Source: Chimonanthus salicifolius (lineage: Eukaryota; Streptophyta; Magnoliopsida; Laurales; Calycanthaceae). Taken from it: DNA of 64,000 bases. Shown piece after piece: positions 59,001-64,000 of this stretch (positions are counted from its first letter, which is position 1; each line of letters starts with the position of its first letter). The notes under the pieces were generated by a model. The model searched no databases. It was not told the origin of the DNA and was given only the letters and a program-made list of their open reading frames with translations. The DNA lies in assembly GCA_013350335.1 (NCBI GenBank), contig CM023539.1, forward strand, positions 11,098,302-11,162,301. Reading direction: 5' to 3'. A program made the position numbers and the translations under genes.

Positions 59001-61670
59001 CTCCAAACAGCAAGATGTCCCTGTACTTTCAGCAAATATCAAAAGAGCCCCTTGACTGATAATCAATGCACAACCTTAACTTAGTATATAAAAAAGGACT
59101 ATTTTATTTATTTTTGAATAAAAAATGATTACATGTTTTACACCAAAATAGCAGGTATCGTTACTAGTGCATGGGTTAGCTTTAACATTTTTTTATGGTA
59201 TTCCTCTTATCTTTATCTGGGCCTCAAATGAAAGATTATAAAGGAAACATCTACTTTGGCGACTAACATAGGGGGGTGCTTTGTACACACTTCAATTTAT
59301 TTAAATAGAGATGTGAAGGATCATCTTACCATCAAGCTCCTCAATAAATTGACACCTGCACCCCTTTTAAGTTCTAAACTGAAAACGAAACTGCAACTCA
59401 CTTTTTCTAAACTATAAAACTTCATGTACATGCAAAACTGTCATCCTAAGAAAGAATGCCACTTACCAGTATGATGATAACTGAAGAATAGAGCCAGTTA
59501 AAACCTAGTTATTCATTTTGTCTTCTTTAGTTTTGCAAGATTTGTAAATAACAGGTGAAGAGCTGCTGTATCTCATCCTGAATATATCGAATCTTATATA
59601 GGATATCAAATTATCAAGTACATATGAAACAAAATTCATGTCAAACCAGATGGTCCATTATTTTGTGGATTCTTATCAACAATAACATTTCAGATATAAA
59701 GAATCAAACTGAAAACATCCCTAATTCGATTCTCCTAAATCTAGCTACTTCAAGTGATGATGGACTCTTATCATTCTCAATCTCAGGATATGAATGATAC
59801 ACTAAGACCTTGGTTTGGACCTCATACTATGAGAAATACATTTCAATGGTACAGAGGTAGTCTTAGAGGCACACAATAAAAAAGAATATAGTTGATGCCT
59901 CAAAATATTTACCCAAACTACACAAGGCCTACGGGTGGTTTCGTGCATCCTTGGGTATAGTTTCACCTCCACGTGGGGTGGGAATACCCATGTTATTTGA
60001 AAAAAAAAACCTAACATGGAAGATCATAGCCATTCAATATATGGCCTTTTAACCATTTATGTCAATCTGGCGTAAATCTTTGAATTGAAAAGGTTGGAAA
60101 CTTTAAACCTGTTGGTGGCTTGAAATTCTTGGGTAGAATTGGGTTGTTTTCAGACTTCAAAAGTTCCAAAAAGAATTCAACAGTGTGAATTATAAAAATC
60201 CCACAGAATTCCGATCCGAAGAGATTTAAAAAATCCCATATGGAGGGGTTGCTTTGGAATTCTAAGGCATGAATTACTAACTGGAAGGGTAATTGGCATT
60301 TTCTCGAATTTATAAGATTCTGCAAAGACCGAAAAAGAGTTAGAGGTTTGCTGAAACCAGAACTCTAGGAAGGGAGTTATGAAATCCCACAGAATTCTAA
60401 TCCCAAGTGATTTTAAAAGTCCTTATCTAAGGGGACTATTTTGGAATTCCAAGCCTGAATCACTTTGATTGTGGAATTATCATATATTCTAGTTGATAAT
60501 TCCAAGTCTCATCATTCATCATAATCGAAGCTTTTGCCCATCTATTTGGAGTCGGCTTTTTTTGTTTTTCTTCTCCACTCAACCAACAGTCATGTTCTCC
60601 ATCACCTCGCAGTCTATCTAATAATTCCAACTGTACAAAGCATTAAAATGCTTCTTCTTTTCTTTTTTTCTTGAATTTACGTGTGGGAAACCGCGGGATA
60701 AAGTGCTTTTGACATTAGCTTAATTTGCTAATCCAGAATTTTCTACCAAACAGACTCTTCATTATGGAATTTACAGTTTCCAACTAATAATTTCAACCTT
60801 AGCTATTGTATATAGTCTCCAATTTCCAGAAGTAACAGAATTTGCTGATTCCAAAGTTTGGAAATCTCTACCAAATGTTTAGGATTGGTCCATCACGGAA
60901 TATTTCAGAATATGATATATACACAGTGTGGTGCTTCACTATAATGATTGAACGACCAAGTAAAATTATAAATAAAAAGTGAAGTTCGCATACAAAACAT
61001 GCACTGCCAAATAAAATTCATGAAAAAAAAAAGAAGAGAATTGGGGCAAATTAGTTGCAGTACTAACCGGTTCTTGAAGCCCAATTTCTCGAATACTCTC
61101 CATGAGTTCCTTCACCTTATTGGAATCATTCGCTCTGGTTCGCATAAGTGGTCTCCGTATCTTATCAAGTGGAATTTCAAGAATTACAGGCCCCCCAGAT
61201 TTAGGTTTGTTGAAACGAACCCCTGAAACAAACAAGCAACACATATAAAAAAAAAAAAAAAAAATTGACAAATATCCCAGAAATAATAACATCATGTAAA
61301 CACAGACAGAGATATTTTGGGTTCTTTCGAAAAAGAAGCGGGTTTGAACTGTCTTCTGTGAATAAGAATCGAGGGTTTTATACTCTGCCCATTTGGAAGC
61401 ATTGAAAGGCAAGCATTCTAATCAAAAGTAGACATTTTAACTAACATTTGAACATTTTAAAATAGTCGTTTTGAGAAGCACTTTCCTTTTCCTTTCTTAC
61501 TACTAAAAAAGAAAAGAAAAAGTAGGCGATCACCAACAGGAGCAGAAATGAAACTCAAATACCAAAATAGAGAGACTGAGAGAGAGAAATGGACAGTTGG
61601 AAGAATCCATCGTAGCACGAAGCGAGAAGTCTCTTGGGGAGTAAGCAACGCGGAGACACAGATTCGCCAT
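46649..61670 (-). CDS. SRX: Sulfiredoxin, chloroplast/mitochondrial type, spliced over 15 kb
   Basis: Sulfiredoxin reduces cysteine-sulfinic 2-Cys peroxiredoxins using ATP and a thiol. Exons with intact splice sites: 61068-61222 (VRFNKPKSGG, then IPLDKIRRPLMRTRAND, ending IGLQEP), 47197-47230 (IDVLEVDGVYYG), 46743-46836 (FSGCHRYEAHQRLGLP, then TIRCKIRRGTKETL) and 46649-46664 (R-HHLR stop). FSGCHR holds the catalytic cysteine and phosphate-binding residues. A first exon with ATG at 61670 (MANLCLRVAYSPRDFSLRA) looks like an organellar transit peptide. Its donor is unresolved; phase 1 is needed, and 61595 is a weak candidate. The intron 47231-61067 is 13.8 kb and packed with transposons. All resolved junctions are GT-AG and in phase, so the gene appears functional despite the insertions. 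Confidence 0.93.
46743..46836 (-). CDS. SRX: SRX exon with catalytic motif
   Basis: GG|FSGCHRYEAHQRLGLP, then TIRCKIRRGTKETL-AG. Acceptor TTGGCAG|GG and donor AG|GTCAGT. Contains the invariant F-S-G-C-H-R. Confidence 0.96.
46837..47196 (-). other. SRX: SRX intron with (TG)n
   Basis: A 360-bp intron with GTGAGT donor and GCAG acceptor. It contains a TG microsatellite at 47038-47064 and a T run beside it. Confidence 0.9.
47197..47230 (-). CDS. SRX: SRX 34-nt exon
   Basis: IDVLEVDGVYY-G, acceptor TGCAG|ATA and donor G|GTGAGT. Phase 0 start and phase 1 end join both neighbours correctly. Confidence 0.95.
47517..47866 (+). mobile_element. TRIM retrotransposon, complete (350 bp)
   Basis: Terminal repeats of 117 bp (47517-47633 and 47750-47866) start TGTTGGGGCTGC and end CCCAACA; five substitutions and two indels separate them. 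Primer-binding site TGGTATCAGAGA (47636-47647). Purine tract 'gaagggaggga' before the right repeat. Perfect 5-bp duplication TAGGT (47512-47516 and 47867-47871). The interior of 116 bp has no ORF. A different family from the TRIM at 39938. Confidence 0.95.
47872..49100. other. Intronic DNA, possible decayed LTR
   Basis: About 48450-48860 is AT-rich text with repeated 'ttagattttt' motifs and looks like an old retroelement fragment, but no ends could be fixed. Nothing else recognised. Confidence 0.4.
49100..50370 (-). mobile_element. LINE 3' fragment, minus strand (RNase H region)
   Basis: The minus strand encodes LINE-like pieces: about 50150-50330 (ATVRECYEVIHNKVVWDLSF), about 49690-49830 (RGASCLMKKWW, FGPFGWNDIRGF) and an RNase H-like start at about 49400-49500 (LKLNFDGSCMHEIG, then YGGLIHNDLGS). 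Many stops. It ends near an AATAAATTC-containing tail around 49110. It abuts the plus-strand LINE at about 50380. Confidence 0.65.
51426..51788 (+). pseudogene. LINE ORF2 endonuclease domain
   Basis: 120 residues opening MKIITWNVRGIG, the standard start of plant LINE endonuclease-exonuclease-phosphatase domains; QENKKEE carries the catalytic Glu region. The frame breaks at 51788. The rest of the domain (GDFSATKFSSGRTRNGG, then FTWSN and SRLDRF) continues in 51837-52043. Confidence 0.85.
52644..53253. other. Unexplained ~0.6-kb block inside LINE RT
   Basis: LINE coding similarity stops after VWNHFSLIFA and resumes at DGRPNLERIHFEHISEEDK; plant LINEs normally have only a few residues between these. 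The intervening ~600 bp is visibly richer in GC than its surroundings and matches no LINE domain I recognise. It has open stretches on both strands (e.g. 53000-53200 plus). Possibly inserted host or organellar DNA. Confidence 0.45.
53881..54109 (+). mobile_element. tRNA-derived SINE, family A, nested in LINE RT
   Basis: A 229-bp insertion flanked by perfect 14-bp duplications AAAGGCAACTAGGG (53867-53880 and 54110-54123). A-box-like TTGGCCTGACAG (53896-53907) and B-box-like GAGTTTGATTC (53939-53949). The A-rich tail ends 'cataaaaataaaataata'. It interrupts RT between 'IPLIKATRG' and the PLSPFLF block. Same family as 11927-12112. Confidence 0.9.
55526..55743. mobile_element. Tourist/Harbinger-like MITE (218 bp) in LINE
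   Basis: The left end GGCTACGTTTGGATGAGGGG and right end in reverse GGCTGCGTTTGGATGAGGGG form a near-perfect ~20-bp inverted repeat. Flanked by CTA on both sides (55523-55525 and 55744-55746). The 3-bp duplication and GGC...GTTTGG ends resemble PIF/Harbinger MITEs. No ORF. Confidence 0.75.
56600..57666. other. Pyrimidine-rich intronic DNA
   Basis: About 56830-57660 on the plus strand is CT-rich with repeated 'ccgtaa' words (57417, 57507, 57538). The ORFs here are low-complexity and match no family I know. It may be debris of an unrecognised transposon. Confidence 0.4.
57667..58589. mobile_element. Mutator-like nonautonomous element, 9-bp TSD
   Basis: Flanked by perfect 9-bp repeats CCGTAAACC (57658-57666 and 58590-58598). 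The left end has a hairpin with 13-bp perfect arms (57689-57701 and 57705-57717; TGTATCGGATACG), and similar words (cgtatcc, gtatcgg) crowd the right third (58345-58560). Terminal inverted repeats are weak. No transposase ORF seen. Confidence 0.55.
58599..61067. other. Distal part of SRX giant intron
   Basis: AT-rich. It contains a ~185-bp-period duplication (about 60192-60290 and 60377-60470; both with 'aatcccacagaattc') and a 28-bp remnant of SINE family B (60673-60700). No gene recognised. Confidence 0.6.
61068..61222 (-). CDS. SRX: SRX exon with ParB/sulfiredoxin N-terminal region
   Basis: Encodes VRFNKPKSGGPVILE, then IPLDKIRRPLMRTRAND, ending in IREIGLQEP. Acceptor TTTCAG|GG and donor CCG|GTTAGT. 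The L-D-K-I-R-R-P-L-M-R segment is highly conserved in sulfiredoxins. Confidence 0.95.
61595..61670 (-). CDS. SRX: Probable SRX first exon (transit peptide), 3' border uncertain
   Basis: The ATG at 61670 opens MANLCLRVAYSPRDFSLRAT, a basic, Ser-containing leader typical of chloroplast/mitochondrial targeting; its MANL start resembles plant SRX. The donor shown (T|GTCCAT) is the one nearby that gives the required phase 1, but it is weak. The frame stays open further (to about 61530), so the exon may be longer. Confidence 0.5.
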
Positions 61671-61680
61671 TCCACAGATC

Positions 61681-61705
61681 CTCTCTCTCTCTCTCTCTCT
61701 CTCTC
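61681..61705. repeat. (CT)n/(GA)n tract in SRX 5' leader
   Basis: 25 bp of CT on plus, GA on minus, ending about 11 bp upstream of the presumed SRX ATG. GA/CT tracts are common in plant 5' leaders and core promoters. Confidence 0.9.
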
Positions 61706-62135
61706 AGAGACAAAGTTCGACCAGAACTTATCAAATGAGCAATTACAACGACGCCGACTTCTATAATATTTTATATTACTTTTATGGAGCAAAGATATTA
61801 TTTTAACTGGTATGGGAGTGAAGATATTATTTTAACTAGCATGGGGCACATGGTTCTCATGTGGTTTATGTTTACACGCTACCATCTTGTATAAAATCAA
61901 GTCAATAAAAAATTAAGACAACATTAAACGAGTTTTCAATAAAAATTTAAAATATGAAATAAAAGAAATATGTAGGATATTAACAAACTTAGAAATTTTT
62001 AATAATAATAATTAGAACTTTTTTCTGAAAATACCTAGGAAATTAGTGAATTTTGTTCGAAGTACCTTGACATATTTTTAAAGTAACATTGTTTTGTATA
62101 TCCATATTAAATTTTGTAAAGACAAAATACTTTGT
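61706..62135. other. SRX upstream region
   Basis: AT-rich; presumably includes the SRX promoter. A near-repeat 'aagatattattttaact' occurs twice (about 61791-61838). No clear TATA assignment. Confidence 0.5.
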
Positions 62136-63047
62136 GCCTACATTTGGACGGGGGCAAAACGGTTATCCTTTTACCCTTTTTTCTTAGTGGAGGGATAAGG
62201 ATAAAAATTTACATCTCCCTCATTTTTTTTAAAACCTCTTGAAGCATGAGAGTTTTCATAAAACCCTTGCCCCTCTTTACCTTTTTTTTATCCCTCTTTG
62301 CACCTACGGAGTAAAAATATTTTAAAATATTTTTTAATTGATTAATATTATTTAATAATTATGTTTCATAAAATTTTATTTTTACTCTTTACATTATATG
62401 AATTTAATAAAAGTTATTAATTCTAATAAAATTGTTAATATATTATCCCTCTTTACACCTATGGAGCAAAAATATTTTAAAATATTTTTAATTAATAATA
62501 TTGTTTAATAATTATATTTTATTATTTTTTATATTATATGAATTTAATAAAATTATTTATTCTAATAAGTTGTTAATATATTACCACTCTTTACCCCCTC
62601 TTTGCACCTATAGAGCAAAAATATTTTAAAATATTTTTAATTGATTAATATTATTTAATAATTATTTTATTATTTTTTGTATTAATAAAATTGTTAATAT
62701 ATTGCCCCTCTTTACCCTTTTTTGCACCTATGGAGCAAAAATATTTAAAATATTCTTTAATTGATGAGTATTATTTAATAATTATATTTTATAAAATTTT
62801 ATTTTAAATTTTTTATTATATTGAATTTAATAAAAAATATTAATTCTAATAAAATTGTTAATATATCAGGTTACCCCTGCTTATAGTTACTAAATAAGAT
62901 TTTTTATCTTTAGGGTAAGTTCTTATTTTATCACTGCAATTACCAAACAAGATAAGGATAACCCCTATGCAAGGATGACCCGTACTCAAGGGTGACCCCT
63001 ACTCAAGGGTAACTCCTATAAAATTTACCCCTCATCCAAACGCATGC
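62136..63047. mobile_element. MITE-like element with internal tandem repeats
   Basis: The left end GCCTACATTTGGACGGGGG and right end in reverse GCATGCGTTTGGATGAGGGG resemble the MITE at 55526. No sure target duplication. The interior has about four diverged repeats of 120-175 bp, each starting with 'cctctttac...gcacctatggagcaaaaatatttt' (about 62269, 62445, 62586 and 62704). Confidence 0.55.
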
Positions 63048-63116
63048 TCTATCGCTCTCTTAAGTTATCCCTTAGTAAAAAGAAATTAGTAAAGGGAGAA
63101 TACTGCGCTCGAGAGG

Positions 63117-63228
63117 GAATACTGCATTAGTGTAATGGTTTTAGGGTTTTCCTCATTCATCCCTGGGTTTAAATCTTGGGTCGGCCGATAATTTTCTCTC
63201 TCCAACTGATATTTGCAAAAAAAAATTA
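63117..63228 (+). mobile_element. Possible tRNA-derived SINE remnant
   Basis: A-box-like TTAGTGTAATGGTT (63127) and B-box-like GGGTTTAAATC (63167) are spaced about 40 bp, followed by a short body and an A run (63219-63227). No duplication found; tentative. Confidence 0.35.
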
Positions 63229-63548
63229 TTGGAAAAAATTCAGGAAAATTTATGGTAAATTCAGAAAATTGGGAGCTTCTTGAATATGTAGTTTTTTCAT
63301 TAAATATCGGTCATTTATATATTTGAAGTATTCATTTTTAAGTTTTGAAAATGATTTTTTATAAAATTAACAATGATAAAAATTGATAAAAAAATTAAAA
63401 AATTATGTAGATTTTTTTTCATAAATTTAGTGATTAGTATTATGAATTTTTAAAATTTTATTCCTTATTTTATAAGCCACCTAAATTTAAATGAGGTCAT
63501 TAACAAAACTAATTTAAATGAAAAGTGTTCAAAAATACACCAACTACA

Positions 63549-64000
63549 TCATGATACATAAAAAATACACCAAATACAACGAAGTATCACCAAATTTTCT
63601 AAAAAATATATAACATCACTATGGATCAAGCACTTCGTACAGATAATCGGGCACGTGAAAATAAAACCTGGCATATATGTCCTTCGTAAGTCGTTCATCG
63701 GTCGACGTGTTCTCGAATGTTGTTGACGATGGATACTGATACTACCAATTATCAGAGGAGGGTTGCGACTGGTGATTAAAAAAATAGACATAAACTGCAT
63801 ATTACTTGACAACGAGTCTGTGTCTACGATTCTATATCTAGATTGACCCCAATATCCTGCGAGCATATATCCAAATGAAACATACCTTGCACTTTGCCCA
63901 GGCATGTTTGGTCCGCCATGAGGTGTATGTTGTCTATCCTCCTCTCGGTGATGGACTTGACTCATGTCAGGGTAATATACCCTGGTGGAATTTCGCTCAA
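63549..64000 (-). CDS. Unidentified reading frame, open at right edge
   Basis: The minus-strand frame stays open from the window edge to a stop at 63549 (about 150 codons visible). An internal Met at 63965 is followed by SQVHHREEDRQHTPHGGPNM and later PGQSARYVSFGYMLAGYWGQ. I do not recognise a domain. It could be the 3' end of a transposon-derived or host gene lying mostly outside the window, or chance. Confidence 0.3.
   Translation of the reverse strand, partial: ERNSTRVYYPDMSQVHHREEDRQHTPHGGPNMPGQSARYVSFGYMLAGYWGQSRYRIVDTDSLSSNMQFMSIFLITSRNPPLIIGSISIHRQQHSRTRRPMNDLRRTYMPGFIFTCPIICTKCLIHSDVIYFLENLVILRCIWCIFYVS

Larger units (their letters stand above)
47231..61067 (-). other. SRX: SRX giant intron (13.8 kb)
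   Basis: From GTTAGT donor (61067) to TGCAG acceptor (47231). It contains a TRIM, two opposed LINE copies with a nested SINE, a nested MITE and a foreign block, a Mutator-like element and local duplications. Compared with ordinary plant introns it is exceptionally long. Confidence 0.88.

Overview
This window looks like nuclear DNA of a flowering plant. Two host genes with plant-type organellar versions are spliced across it, a plant invertase/pectin-methylesterase-inhibitor (PMEI) family is repeated in it, and most of the rest is plant mobile DNA: L1-type LINEs, tRNA-derived SINEs, TRIMs, long LTR-like elements, Mutator-like and other MITEs, and pararetrovirus-like fragments. The species cannot be read from the sequence. 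All host genes lie on the minus strand.

1-9.46 kb: six exons of GCP1/OSGEPL1/Qri7, the organellar tRNA N6-threonylcarbamoyladenosine synthase. The 3' exons lie beyond the left edge. 9.5-12.5 kb is intergenic, with a Mutator-like MITE and two SINEs.

12.5-43.3 kb: a direct tandem array of about 3.2 units. Each full unit has a spacer rich in 'gggtcaacccatttaataaatg'-like motifs, a PMEI gene (minus), its TATA region, and a degenerate coat-protein/protease segment resembling a plant pararetrovirus (minus). Unit 1 (12521-18299) has an open PMEI reading frame, but it is frameshifted at the C-terminus. The unit 2 gene (18300-34443) is split by a 2.5-kb LTR-like element. The unit 3 gene (34444-43043) has a nonsense codon. 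Unit 4 (43044-43290) is a deleted stub. The array was later invaded by a copia-type solo LTR and five long LTR-like elements, most with 5-bp target duplications. One of these hosts a nested TRIM.

44.2-46.1 kb: a truncated LINE. 46.65-61.67 kb: a sulfiredoxin (SRX) gene whose coding exons can be followed through consensus splice sites. One intron is 13.8 kb and holds a TRIM, two opposed LINE copies (one with a nested SINE, a nested MITE and an unexplained GC-richer block) and a Mutator-like element.

61.7-64 kb: a MITE-like repeat with internal tandem repeats, a possible SINE, and an unidentified reading frame running off the right edge.

Exon coordinates come from splice consensus and conserved protein sequence read by eye. 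TE boundaries come from terminal motifs plus target-site duplications. No database search was possible.
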